From JBKDZR01 sp047971485 (GTDB lineage: Bacteria; Pseudomonadota; Alphaproteobacteria; Rhodobacterales; Rhodobacteraceae): a stretch of 35,582 bases of DNA. Position numbers and translations under genes: made by a program. The notes beneath the pieces are model-generated. The model did not search any database. It was not told the DNA's origin and saw only the letters and a program-made list of their open reading frames with translations. Positions 1 to 7,647 of the stretch are shown in pieces; position 1 is the stretch's first letter; the number at the start of each line of letters is the position of its first letter. The DNA lies in NCBI GenBank assembly GCA_047971485.1, contig JBKDZR010000006.1, positions 1 to 35,582 on the forward strand, given 5' to 3'.

Positions 1-1511
1 GCGCGCTTGGGGTTGGCCGTCAGTTCCAGAACCTCGGCCTGCAAGCTGACCGCTTCCAGCAACGCATCGAGCCCCTGGCCAGTGGTGGCCGAAACCTCGA
101 CATCCTGAACGTCGCCGGACAAGGCCTCGACGATGACTTCGTGTTGCAGCAGGTCGGTGCGCACCTTGGTGGGGTTGGCGCCCGGCTTGTCGATCTTGTT
201 GATCGCCACGATCATCGGTACGCCGGCGGCCTTGGCATGGCTGATCGCCTCGACCGTCTGGGGCATCACCGCGTCATCGGCGGCAACCACCAGAATGACG
301 ATATCGGTGACCTGCGCCCCACGCGCCCGCATCGAGGTAAAGGCGGCGTGGCCCGGTGTATCGAGGAAGGTCAGTACCTGCCCGCCATCGGTCTTCACCT
401 GATAGGCGCCGATATGCTGGGTAATGCCGCCAGCCTCGCCGGAGACGACTTTGGTCTTGCGAATCGCATCCAGCAGCGAGGTCTTGCCGTGGTCGACATG
501 GCCCATGACGGTGATGACCGGCGGGCGGGCCTCCAGATCCTCGGCCTTGTCTTCGACCGAGTCGATGACCTGTTCCACATCGGCATCAGACACACGCTGC
601 ACGCGGTGGCCGAATTCCTCGATGATCAGTTCGGCAGTATCGGCGTCGATGGCCTGGTTCTGGGTAACCATCATGCCGTTCTGCATCAGCGCCTTGACGA
701 CATCGGCCACCCGTTCGGCCATGCGGTTGGCCAGTTCGGAGACCACGATGGTTTCCGGCAACTGCACCTCGCGCACGATCTTTTCGCGGCTGTCCTGACC
801 GCCCATGTGCTTGCGGCGATCGCGTTCCTGCTTGCGTCGCATTGAAGCGAGGGACCGCTGCCGCCCCCCGCCTTCGCCGCCCGAAAGGGCCTGGTTCAGG
901 GTCAGCTTGCCGGAGCGGCGGTTATCCTTCGCGCCTTTGCCACGGCCTTCGCGTTCCTGTTCGCGTTCCTGCTTGCGCGACGGGGGCGGCGGCAGGGGTT
1001 TCGACGGCTGGGCGCGCTGAACCGGATCGGGTGTGCCGCTGGCGGCCGCGTCTTTCTGGCGGGCCTCTTCGGCGGCCTTGCGGCGGGCCTCTTCTACGGC
1101 TTCGCGTTTCTGGCGCTCTTCTTCCTCGGCCCGGGCCTTCAACGCCTCTTCGCGTTCGCGTTCCTCGCGCTCCTTGGCCTCAATTTCGGCCCGGCGTCGT
1201 TCGCGGTCCTCGGCGCGGCGCTTTTCTTCATCGGCGCGGGCCTTGGCATCTTCGGCCTCGCGGGCCTTGGCGACCTGCAGGGCGCGCAGGCGGCGTTCCA
1301 TTTCCGTGTCGGTGATGCCACCGGGACGCCGTGAGGCATCGCCTCCCGCGCCGGAGGCGGATTTGCCGCCCGGCTTGGGAACCACGACCCGCTTGCGCTT
1401 GGTTTCCACGACGACATTCTTTGTCCGGCCATGGCTGAAGCTTTGCTTCACCTGACCCGAGCGGGCGCCGCCGCGAAGTCCAAGGGGTTTTTTACCGTCC
1501 GTATCGCTCAT
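1..1511 (-). CDS. infB: Translation initiation factor IF-2 (N-terminal part, runs off left edge)
   Basis: This GTPase delivers initiator fMet-tRNA to the 30S subunit and promotes subunit joining. About 503 codons are visible from the ATG at 1511. The N-terminus (MSDTDGKKPLGLRGGARSG) is typical of alphaproteobacterial IF-2. It is followed by a long, highly charged E/R/K/A-rich helical stretch, roughly residues 85-165, which is normal in this family. The G domain begins near residue 335 with P-loop GHVDHGKTS, followed by the switch II motif DTPGHAAF and the NKID base-specificity motif. The C-terminal domains lie beyond position 1. The start overlaps the stop of the upstream RNA-binding protein as ATGA, implying translational coupling. 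It is the last visible gene of the rimP-nusA operon. Identity is essentially certain; only the 3' part is missing. Confidence 0.97.
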   Translation of the reverse strand, partial: MSDTDGKKPLGLRGGARSGQVKQSFSHGRTKNVVVETKRKRVVVPKPGGKSASGAGGDASRRPGGITDTEMERRLRALQVAKAREAEDAKARADEEKRRAEDRERRRAEIEAKEREEREREEALKARAEEEERQKREAVEEARRKAAEEARQKDAAASGTPDPVQRAQPSKPLPPPPSRKQEREQEREGRGKGAKDNRRSGKLTLNQALSGGEGGGRQRSLASMRRKQERDRRKHMGGQDSREKIVREVQLPETIVVSELANRMAERVADVVKALMQNGMMVTQNQAIDADTAELIIEEFGHRVQRVSDADVEQVIDSVEDKAEDLEARPPVITVMGHVDHGKTSLLDAIRKTKVVSGEAGGITQHIGAYQVKTDGGQVLTFLDTPGHAAFTSMRARGAQVTDIVILVVAADDAVMPQTVEAISHAKAAGVPMIVAINKIDKPGANPTKVRTDLLQHEVIVEALSGDVQDVEVSATTGQGLDALLEAVSLQAEVLELTANPKR

Positions 1512-2143
1512 GTGGTCGTCGTACCTTTCCCGTCGGAGCCGGCGCCGCCAACATCCGCGCGCAGCCCTCGCAGCCGTGCGGCTTCCTCTACAACACGTGT
1601 CGTGAGTCCGCCAGCCGCCAGAGCGCCATGTATTACACTTTCGCGTCCGAATGCCAGCCCAAGCTCTGCCGCGGTCAAAACCGTGATGTGGCAGCCCTCG
1701 CCCTCTGGCGGACGCAGTTTCGTCTTTCCCCGTTCCGACCCGTCGCTGGCCTGTAACAGCACCGCTGCCTCCCCGGCGACCAGCAGGGCCTTCGTCTTCT
1801 CGTATCCCGCGATCGCCAGACCGGCCTTGCGGGCCAGGGACACCAGTTCAACAACCCGTTGCGCCAGCGCCGCCTCGATCTCGTCGGCCAGAGCGCCCGA
1901 CACCGTCACCGGCCGCTTTGCCCCCCGGGCAAAGACCCGCTTGGCCACGGCCCGGTCCAGAACGCCGCGCTCGGCGGTCACGTAAAAGCCCCGCCCCGGC
2001 AGCTTGCCCAGAAGATCGGGCACCACCACGTCGCCAGGGCCGGCGACAAACCGGATCAAACCGGCCTTTGGGCCGGTTTCCCCGGTCACCAGGCACCGGC
2101 GCTCCGGTTCGTCCCGATTCTTAACACGTCCGCCACGCGACAT
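1508..2143 (-). CDS. YlxR (DUF448) and L7Ae-like fused RNA-binding protein
   Basis: This 211-residue protein carries two small RNA-binding folds. Residues about 10-80 match YlxR/DUF448: an RRCLVTGE opening, a conserved lysine and LIRFV strand, then GRGFYV. Residues about 95-200 look like an L7Ae/L30e (YlxQ-type) domain, beginning VVELVSLARKAGLAIAGYEK. In Bacillus and its relatives ylxR and ylxQ are separate genes between nusA and infB; here both domains are in one chain at the same locus. I chose the ATG at 2143 (MSRGGRVKNRDEPERR); an ATG three codons upstream at 2152 is equally possible. The stop overlaps the infB start by 4 bases, and the gene begins about 20 bases after nusA. Role: probably an accessory factor in ribosome or RNA metabolism; the precise function is not shown by the sequence. 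Confidence 0.9.
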   Translation of the reverse strand: MSRGGRVKNRDEPERRCLVTGETGPKAGLIRFVAGPGDVVVPDLLGKLPGRGFYVTAERGVLDRAVAKRVFARGAKRPVTVSGALADEIEAALAQRVVELVSLARKAGLAIAGYEKTKALLVAGEAAVLLQASDGSERGKTKLRPPEGEGCHITVLTAAELGLAFGRESVIHGALAAGGLTTRVVEEAARLRGLRADVGGAGSDGKGTTTT

Positions 2144-2168
2144 TCCAGCCATCCCACCCGGCTGAAAA

Positions 2169-3800
2169 TCAGGCGGGTGTTTCCTCTGTGTCGGTTTCCT
2201 CGTCAAGGCCGGCCTCTTCGGCGGCCTGCATGGCGGCCACTTCCTCGGGGTCGACCCACCCCAGCGCCACACGCGCCGACATTACCAGATCCTGGGCCTC
2301 TTGCAGGCTGACATCGTAGGGTTCGAGAATGCCGTCATCCTTGACCCGCTGGCCATCCACCGTGGTCCAGCCGCCGGCCAGTTCCCAATCGGCGCAGGTG
2401 GCGAAGTCTTCCAGCGTTTTCACGCCATCTTCGGCCAGGGCCACGATCATTTGCGGGGTGAGCCCCTGGAAGTCGATCAGCTGTTCCTCGGCGCCCATCT
2501 CGCGGGCCTTGGCCAGCGCGGCCTGGTTCAGCGCTTCGATATGGTCGCGGGCGCGGGCCTGCAGTTCCTGGGCGGTGTCTTCGTCCACCCCGTCGATGCC
2601 CAGCAATTCGTCGAGATCGACATAGGCTACCTCTTCGAGGTTCGAGAAGCCTTCGGATACAAGCAGTTGCGCGAAGAATTCGTCCAGATCCAGCGCATCC
2701 ATGAACAGTTGCGTGCGCTCGGCGAATTCTTTCTGGCGGCGTTCGCTTTCCTGGGCATCGGTCATGATGTCGATGTCCAGCCCGGTCAGCTGGCTGGCCA
2801 GCCGCACGTTCTGACCGCGCCGGCCAATGGCCAGACTGAGCTGATCATCAGGCACGACCACCTCGATGCGTTCGGCATCCTCATCAAGGACAACCTTGCT
2901 GACCTCGGCCGGCTGCAGCGCATTGACCAGGAAGGTCGGCACATCTTCGTTCCACGGGATGATGTCGATCTTTTCACCTTGCAGTTCGTTGACCACGGCC
3001 TGCACGCGCGACCCCCGCATCCCCACACAGGCGCCCACCGGGTCGATCGAGCTGTCATAGCTGACCACGGCGATCTTGGCGCGGCTGCCGGGATCGCGGG
3101 CCACGGCCTTGATCTCGATGATGCCGTCGTAGATTTCCGGCACTTCCATCTTGAACAGTTCAGCCATGAATTCCGGTGCGGTGCGCGACAGGAAGATCTG
3201 CGGGCCACGGGGTTCGCGGCGCACATCCTTGATGTAGACGCGGATCCGATCGTTGGGGCGATAGCTTTCGCGGCCGATCTTTTCGTTGCGGCGCAGCACG
3301 GCCTCGCCCCGGCCGATATCGACGATGATGTTGCCGTATTCCTCGCGCTTGACCAGACCGTTGATGATCGTACCGGCGCGGTCCTTGAATTCCTCGTACT
3401 GGCGCTCGCGCTCGGCTTCACGTACCTTTTGCAGGATCACCTGCTTGGCGCTTTGGGCGGCGATCCGGCCCAGTTCGACCGCGGGCACCTGTTCGCTGAA
3501 CACGTCGCCGATCTGGGGGTTTTCCATGTACTGCCGGGCGGTTTCGACAGTCATTTCGGCCTGGTAGTTTTCCAGTTCCTCATCGGCCACCACCGTGCGG
3601 ACCCGGGTGAAGGTGGCCACGCCGGTCTTGCGGTCGATCGACACACGGATGTCCATTTCGCTGCCGTAGCGCGACTTGGCGGCACGGGCGAGGCTGTCTT
3701 CCATCGCCTCGATCACCAGACCGGGGTCGATCATCTTCTCGCGTGCGACGGCGTCGGCGGTCTGCAACAGTTCAAGCTGGTTGGCGCTGGTAATGGCCAT
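2169..3800 (-). CDS. nusA: Transcription termination/antitermination factor NusA
   Basis: NusA binds RNA polymerase and nascent RNA and modulates pausing, intrinsic and Rho-dependent termination, and antitermination. The 543-residue product has the N-terminal polymerase-binding domain (about 1-130), an S1 domain (about 135-200), and KH1 and KH2 (about 230-350; GACVGMRGSRVQAVVNEL and the GRRGQN KH loop of KH2). A C-terminal extension contains two helix-hairpin-helix-like repeats (GFSNLEEVAYVD and LAEDGVKTLEDFA) and ends in an acidic tail. The length is slightly above the E. coli protein (495). The ATG at 3800 has a strong GGAGG Shine-Dalgarno sequence and lies 5 bases after the rimP stop. It is co-transcribed with rimP, the YlxR fusion gene and infB. 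Confidence 0.98.
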   Translation of the reverse strand: MAITSANQLELLQTADAVAREKMIDPGLVIEAMEDSLARAAKSRYGSEMDIRVSIDRKTGVATFTRVRTVVADEELENYQAEMTVETARQYMENPQIGDVFSEQVPAVELGRIAAQSAKQVILQKVREAERERQYEEFKDRAGTIINGLVKREEYGNIIVDIGRGEAVLRRNEKIGRESYRPNDRIRVYIKDVRREPRGPQIFLSRTAPEFMAELFKMEVPEIYDGIIEIKAVARDPGSRAKIAVVSYDSSIDPVGACVGMRGSRVQAVVNELQGEKIDIIPWNEDVPTFLVNALQPAEVSKVVLDEDAERIEVVVPDDQLSLAIGRRGQNVRLASQLTGLDIDIMTDAQESERRQKEFAERTQLFMDALDLDEFFAQLLVSEGFSNLEEVAYVDLDELLGIDGVDEDTAQELQARARDHIEALNQAALAKAREMGAEEQLIDFQGLTPQMIVALAEDGVKTLEDFATCADWELAGGWTTVDGQRVKDDGILEPYDVSLQEAQDLVMSARVALGWVDPEEVAAMQAAEEAGLDEETDTEETPA

Positions 3801-3805
3801 CGGGA

Positions 3806-4453
3806 TCAGTCCTCCTGTCCGGGGGTGGCCCTGGGCGCGTCATCCGCGCCTGAACCTGTGTCATTGGCGGGCGCGTCGCCCTCTGTCAGAATGTCGTCGA
3901 ATTGGCTTTCATCGACAATGCCCGGCGCCTTGCGCTGACGCAGCATTTCGGTGATCAGATCATCGGTCAGAACCAGCTTGGCATCGGACAGCCAGTCGAA
4001 TTGCAACCCGATGGTGATCGGGTTGGTGCCGGCGCCCTGGCTGTCGATCTCGATCAGAACCTCGCCGTCCTCAACCCCGGCCAGGGTGCCGCGAAAGCGA
4101 CGGCGGCCGTCGATCATTTCGGTGGTCTCGATCTTCGCCTCATAGCCGGCCCAGGCCTCGAAATCCTTCAGCCGGGTCAGCGGGCGGTCGATGCCGGGGC
4201 TGGAGACTTCCAGCGTGTAGGCATCGTCCAGCGGGTCCTCGACATCCAGGGTGGCCGAAATCGCAGTGGAGATCCTGGCGCAATCATCAACCTCGATCCC
4301 GCCATCGGGCCGGTCGGCCATGATCTGCATCGTCTTGGTCTTGCCGCCCATCAGACGTACGCGCACCAGTTCAAAGCCCAAATCCTCAATCACCGGGGTG
4401 ATGATCGCGGCCAGGCGACGGTCGATGGCAGCTTTGGCGATGAGGTCGCTCAT
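3806..4453 (-). CDS. rimP: Ribosome maturation factor RimP
   Basis: RimP is a cytoplasmic factor for 30S subunit maturation. The 215-residue product starts MSDLIAKAAIDRRLAAIITP and contains the family core: DLGFELVRVRLMGG, then DDCARISTAISATLD and the signature YTLEVSSPGIDRPLTRLKDFE. The SH3-like C-terminal domain follows. A low-complexity acidic tail (about 25 residues) extends beyond the usual roughly 150-200 residue length. The open frame continues upstream to 4723, but the ATG at 4453 is preceded by an AGGAGG at 4467-4472 and matches the family N-terminus; the upstream part crosses a terminator and the tRNA gene. It is the first protein gene of the nusA-infB operon. Confidence 0.97.
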   Translation of the reverse strand: MSDLIAKAAIDRRLAAIITPVIEDLGFELVRVRLMGGKTKTMQIMADRPDGGIEVDDCARISTAISATLDVEDPLDDAYTLEVSSPGIDRPLTRLKDFEAWAGYEAKIETTEMIDGRRRFRGTLAGVEDGEVLIEIDSQGAGTNPITIGLQFDWLSDAKLVLTDDLITEMLRQRKAPGIVDESQFDDILTEGDAPANDTGSGADDAPRATPGQED

Positions 4454-4464
4454 GGGTTCTGGCG

Positions 4465-4474
4465 CCCCTCCTGC
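4465..4474 (-). promoter_or_regulatory. Ribosome binding site of rimP
   Basis: On the minus strand the sequence reads GCAGGAGGGG, ending about 11 bases before the ATG at 4453. This decides the rimP start against the longer in-frame extension toward 4723. Confidence 0.7.
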
Positions 4475-4495
4475 TTCATGGGCTTCGGTCGGTAC

Positions 4496-4518
4496 AAAAA
4501 AACGGGCCAGCGGCCCGT
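4496..4518 (-). terminator. Intrinsic terminator / possible attenuator in the rimP-nusA leader
   Basis: On the minus strand the sequence is ACGGGCC, loop GCT, GGCCCGT, then an uninterrupted T-run; the plus strand shows seven A at 4496-4502. This is a textbook Rho-independent terminator. It lies after tRNA-Met and only 42 bases before the rimP ATG, with the rimP Shine-Dalgarno in between. It can serve as the terminator of the tRNA transcript. It could also be a leader element whose read-through controls rimP-nusA-infB. Confidence 0.85.
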
Positions 4519-4569
4519 GTGATCTTTCCGGTGGCGCCTTGGTTTCCCCCGACACCGCTGTTGAGTCGT

Positions 4570-4598
4570 CACATAGGCGGATCCGAGAAGATTTGCAA
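4570..4598 (-). promoter_or_regulatory. Weak candidate promoter for rimP-nusA-infB
   Basis: Minus-strand TTGCAA (4598-4593) and TATGTG (4575-4570) are separated by exactly 17 bases, between the tRNA gene and the leader terminator. The -10 element matches the consensus poorly, so this is only a candidate. If it is real, the leader RNA would begin near 4563 and contain the terminator. Confidence 0.3.
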
Positions 4599-4688
4599 GG
4601 ATCAATGACCAGGGCAGGAATCATGCCAAGGGGCGACCACCCAGGAACGGGCAGAGGATGCTGCCTTATGTGGTTGTCTGGAAGGAAA

Positions 4689-4765
4689 TGGTAGCGGAGG
4701 AGGGATTTGAACCCCCGACACAAGGATTATGATTCCTCTGCTCTAACCAACTGAGCTACTCCGCC
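4689..4765 (-). tRNA. tRNA-Met (CAT), elongator type
   Basis: The minus strand folds as a full cloverleaf: acceptor GGCGGAG pairs with CTCCGCT, the D-arm is GCTCAGTTGGTTAGAGC, and the anticodon stem GAGGA/TCCTT holds the loop ATCATAA. The T-arm is GGGGG TTCAAAT CCCTC, and the 3' end is A plus an encoded CCA. The anticodon is CAT. The first base pair is G-U rather than the C/A mismatch of initiator tRNA, so this is read as elongator methionine; a lysidine-modified tRNA-Ile2 cannot be fully excluded. It sits just upstream of rimP-nusA-infB, as metY does in E. coli, although metY is an initiator tRNA. Confidence 0.93.
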
Positions 4766-5277
4766 AAGAGTGGGGCGTGGTTAGAAAACCCGCTGACGGA
4801 CGTCAAGGGAAAAAGGAGGGCGTTGTCCAGATTTCAGGGGGAGGACGGGGCCCTCCCGCCCACTGGCGCCGCTGGTGCGGCGCAAGCGGTTGGGCCGTGC
4901 GCCGCTTGCGCGGCGCGCCCGGATCTGGGGCTAAGGTCCGCGCGTTGGTGGTATGGCCAGTGCAGCTGGGCGCAACCCTGCTGTCCGGTGCCACCGCCGC
5001 GTGCTAAGCGCGCGGCGCGGCCCAAAGGGATGAGACGCCGCAGGTGTCGAAGACGTGCGGGAGTTCCCGTTTCCTGGGACCCAGGGCTGGGTTGTGCCAT
5101 CTGCTCTGTCCCGACGGTCCAGGGCTTGGTCATGGCGCGAACAGTCTGGCGGGCATGTGCCGTCCCCGCTTTACGGTTTTTGTGCGGTGTGCTCTTGGCC
5201 GGGTATCCCAGAGTTGGGGCGGTTTTCGGGGCGAACCTTGGCAGGATCATACGCCCCCCAGCACATCTTTGGGTGGC
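4766..5277. other. Intergenic region with nested GC palindromes, no gene seen
   Basis: About 530 bases separate tRNA-Met from the pncB stop. Open frames here have no start signal, no family resemblance and overlap on both strands, so I call none. Two similar perfect hairpins stand out: GCGCCGC-TGGT-GCGGCGC (4866-4883) and GCGCCGC-TTGC-GCGGCGC (4899-4916). In addition, GCGCAAGCGG (4880-4889) pairs with CCGCTTGCGC (4902-4911), so the region can fold in alternative ways. The tRNA promoter should lie at the left end of this region, but no convincing box was found. Confidence 0.5.
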
Positions 5278-5294
5278 CCGACCGTGCAGGTCGG
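5278..5294 (-). terminator. Hairpin just after pncB
   Basis: CCGACC-GTGCA-GGTCGG begins 6 bases beyond the pncB stop on the minus strand. There is no T-run after it, so termination is inferred only from position and stem. Confidence 0.4.
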
Positions 5295-5299
5295 CTGGG

Positions 5300-6592
5300 T
5301 CAGACCACGACCTCCATCGGTGTCTGTTCCCCGATGGCGAAGACCCGTTTGTAGCGCGCGACCTCGGCCTCGGGTCCCATCGCCTTGTTCGGATTGTCCG
5401 ACAATTTGACCGTTGGCCGGCCATTGGCGCTGACCGCTTTGCAGACCAGGCTGAACGGTGCCAGCCGGTCCTCGGGAACCAGCCCGCGGAAATCGTTGGT
5501 CAGCAACGTGCCCCAGCCGAAGGACGCCCGCACCCGACCGTGAAACTGTTCATGCAGTTCCGCGATCCGGTCCACATCCAGCCCATCGGAAAAGATCACC
5601 AGCTTGTCGCGGGGGTCCTCCCCCCTGGAAATCCACCAGGCGATGGCCGCCTCGGCACCTTCGGCCGGATCGCCGCTGTCGATCCGGATGCCTGTCCAGC
5701 GGGCCAGCCAATCCGGCGCGTGGTCCAGGAACCGCTTGGTGCCATAGGTGTCGGGCAGAATGATGCGCAGGTTGCCGACATGTTCTTCATGCCAGTCGGC
5801 CAGAACCCGGTAGGGGGCCTGGCGCAGGTCCTCATCGGTTTCGGCCAGGGCGGAATAGATCATCGGCAGTTCATGGGCGTTTGTGCCGATCGCCTCGATG
5901 TCGCGGCGCATGGCGATCAGGCAGTTCGAGGTGCCGATAAAGGCCGGTCCAAGCCCCTCCATCATCGCTTGCACGCACCAGTCCTGCCACAGAAAACCGT
6001 GCCGCCGGCGGGTGCCGAAATCGGCAATCTTCAGGCCATCGAGGCGGCGCAGCATCTCGATCTTTTCCCACAGCTTGGCCATGGCCCGGGCATAGAGGAC
6101 CTTCAGCTCGAAGCGCCCCATGTCCTTCAGAACCGCCCGGCCCCGCAGTTCCATCAGCACCGCCAGCGCCGGGATTTCCCACAGCATGACCTCGGGCCAC
6201 AGGCCTTCGAAGGTCAGCTCATACTGGCCATCGCGCTTTTCCAGGTGATAGGGGGGCAGGCGCAGGTTTTCGAACCATTCCATGAAGTCAGGGCGGAACA
6301 TCTGGCGCTTGCCGTAAAATGTGTTGCCGCGCAGCCAGGTGGATTCCCCGCGCGACAGCGACAGACCACGAATATGATCCAGCTGTTCGCGCAACTCGCC
6401 CTCATCAATCAGATCGGCCAGACGAATGGCGCTGGAGCGGTTGATCAGACTGAAGGTGACCTGGGTGTCCGGCCGATTGCGAAACACCGACTGACACATC
6501 AGCAGCTTGTAGAAATCCGTGTCGATCAATGAGCGGATGATCGGATCGATCTTCCACTTGTGATCGTAGACCCGGGTAGCGATGTCGACCAT
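5300..6592 (-). CDS. pncB: Nicotinate phosphoribosyltransferase
   Basis: PncB converts nicotinate and PRPP to nicotinate mononucleotide, the entry step of the Preiss-Handler NAD salvage route, in the cytoplasm. The 430-residue protein is full length. Family hallmarks: an N-terminal SLIDTDFYKLLM segment; the central DFGTRRRHGFLWQDW block, which contains the conserved region around the phosphorylated histidine; GTSNCLIAMR; IRIDSGDPAEGAE; LVIFSDGLDVDRI; and FGWGTLLTNDF for PRPP binding. The start ATG at 6592 follows an AAGGAGA sequence. It is transcribed alone: a hairpin follows its stop, and upstream a strong hairpin separates it from the copper genes. Confidence 0.97.
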   Translation of the reverse strand: MVDIATRVYDHKWKIDPIIRSLIDTDFYKLLMCQSVFRNRPDTQVTFSLINRSSAIRLADLIDEGELREQLDHIRGLSLSRGESTWLRGNTFYGKRQMFRPDFMEWFENLRLPPYHLEKRDGQYELTFEGLWPEVMLWEIPALAVLMELRGRAVLKDMGRFELKVLYARAMAKLWEKIEMLRRLDGLKIADFGTRRRHGFLWQDWCVQAMMEGLGPAFIGTSNCLIAMRRDIEAIGTNAHELPMIYSALAETDEDLRQAPYRVLADWHEEHVGNLRIILPDTYGTKRFLDHAPDWLARWTGIRIDSGDPAEGAEAAIAWWISRGEDPRDKLVIFSDGLDVDRIAELHEQFHGRVRASFGWGTLLTNDFRGLVPEDRLAPFSLVCKAVSANGRPTVKLSDNPNKAMGPEAEVARYKRVFAIGEQTPMEVVV

Positions 6593-6689
6593 GGTCCTGT
6601 CTCCTTCTTGTCTTTGCTTAGATCAAGAAAGAGAAGGGGTTGGCAAGTCGCCACTGCCTGCGCCCGGGATGTCTCCGGGTCTGGGGGCT

Positions 6690-6727
6690 GGTACGGGGCC
6701 GCGCCGGGACAGGCCCGGCCCCGTACC
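6690..6727 (-). terminator. Strong hairpin after the copper chaperone gene
   Basis: GGTACGGGGCCG (6690-6701) and CGGCCCCGTACC (6716-6727) are perfect 12-base inverted arms around a 14-base loop. The element starts 8 bases after the stop of the PCu(A)C gene on the minus strand. No T-run follows, so it may be a factor-assisted terminator or an mRNA 3'-end stabiliser. Confidence 0.55.
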
Positions 6728-6734
6728 GATGGGG

Positions 6735-7214
6735 TCAGTGGCCGTGGCCGGAATGATCCATTTCTTCTGCCGCATCTTCGCGGGCCTCGACGTTAAAAGT
6801 CACCTCAACCGCGCCGGCCTTTTCGAAGACCAGCGTGGCGGGGATTTTCTCACCGGCGTCCAGTCCATCCTCGTCCAACCCCATGAACATCACGTGATAG
6901 CCGCCCGGGGCCAGATCAATCGTGGCGCCGGCGGGAATCTCGATCCGGTCGGCGTGGCGCATGGTGGCCACGCCGTCTTTTTCTTCGGACAGGTGCAGCA
7001 TGACGCGGGGGAAATCGGCTTTTACGTCGATCAGGGCATCGGCCTCATCGCCGGTGTTGGTGATGCTCATATAGCCGCCGCCGCTTTGCACGGCGGGGGC
7101 GGTTTCAAAAGCGTAGGGGTGGTGGATCTCCAGCGTGCCGATGGTGAAGCCATGGGCCAGTGCCAAGCTTGGCAGAAGGGCGCAGAGGGCGGCAAGAGGG
7201 GCAAGTTTTTTCAT
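6735..7214 (-). CDS. Periplasmic copper chaperone PCu(A)C
   Basis: PCu(A)C proteins bind Cu(I) in the periplasm and deliver it to the CuA/CuB sites of cytochrome oxidases. The 159-residue precursor has a clear Sec signal peptide (MKKLAPLAALCALLPSLALA, cut near residue 20). The defining motif H-x10-M-x21-H-x-M is present exactly: His74, Met85, His107, Met109. A histidine-rich tail (MDHSGHGH) may provide an extra metal site. The ATG at 7214 is preceded by GGAG. The gene lies 79 bases downstream of a small secreted-protein gene on the same strand, probably in one copper operon. Copper-responsive control is likely by analogy, but I see no operator. Confidence 0.93.
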   Translation of the reverse strand: MKKLAPLAALCALLPSLALAHGFTIGTLEIHHPYAFETAPAVQSGGGYMSITNTGDEADALIDVKADFPRVMLHLSEEKDGVATMRHADRIEIPAGATIDLAPGGYHVMFMGLDEDGLDAGEKIPATLVFEKAGAVEVTFNVEAREDAAEEMDHSGHGH

Positions 7215-7293
7215 CTTTGATCTCCATAAGGAACCGGGGCGCTGTTACGGGCGCGGATCGGTTTGTTCGTCGTTTGCAATGGGAAGGGGTGGA

Positions 7294-7647
7294 TCAGGCC
7301 GCCGGCGGGGCCCGTGCAAATCGGCTGGAGAAAGGGAATGCCCCAAGGCGGGCCAGAACCGGGGCTGGCGCGTCCATGCGCAGGGGGCGCAGTGGGCGTG
7401 GCACAGGGGCCGGGGTAGGTGCCGTGGCGAGGGCCTTGACCTGGGCGCAGTGATCGGGGCTGTCGTCCATGTGGACGGGTGTGCCATCGGCGCCGATGGT
7501 GATGGTTTCCCAGCCCTGCCCGGTGCAGATCACCACCACCTCGGCGTTGATCAGGCCCAACTCGGCCAGCGCGGCCGAGCTTTTCGGCGCGACGATCCCG
7601 AGGATCACCCCGAGCATCAGGGCAAGGTGGAGGGCGCGCATCAGCAT
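7294..7647 (-). CDS. Small secreted protein, DUF2946-like, copper-associated
   Basis: This 117-residue product has an N-terminal hydrophobic segment (MLMRALHLALMLGVILGIVA), either a signal peptide or a membrane anchor. It is followed by VVVICTGQGWETITIGADG and a Cys/His/Asp/Met patch, HMDDSPDHCAQ. This arrangement resembles the DUF2946 family, small proteins often found beside copper or TonB genes; the assignment is from pattern only. The C-terminal half is a Pro/Ala/Arg-rich low-complexity tail. Start codons at 7647 and 7641 (MRALHLALM) are both possible, neither with a good Shine-Dalgarno. Its neighbour, the PCu(A)C gene, suggests a role in copper handling. Confidence 0.65.
   Translation of the reverse strand: MLMRALHLALMLGVILGIVAPKSSAALAELGLINAEVVVICTGQGWETITIGADGTPVHMDDSPDHCAQVKALATAPTPAPVPRPLRPLRMDAPAPVLARLGAFPFSSRFARAPPAA

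Noticed and set aside
2301..3938. Long open frame on the plus strand opposite nusA/rimP (545 codons)
   Set aside because: Antisense shadow of a certain gene in GC-rich DNA; His/Gly/Asp-rich composition, no family resemblance.
4454..4723. N-terminal extension of rimP to 4723
   Set aside because: It would translate the terminator and part of the tRNA gene; ATG 4453 has a strong ribosome binding site and the family N-terminus.
4823..6532. 569-codon plus-strand open frame opposite pncB
   Set aside because: Antisense to pncB with no start signal; composition typical of a shadow frame.
6593..6640. FNR-like half-site TTGATCTAAGCAAA upstream of pncB
   Set aside because: Only the left half matches TTGAT-N4-ATCAA; insufficient to claim an anaerobic regulator site.
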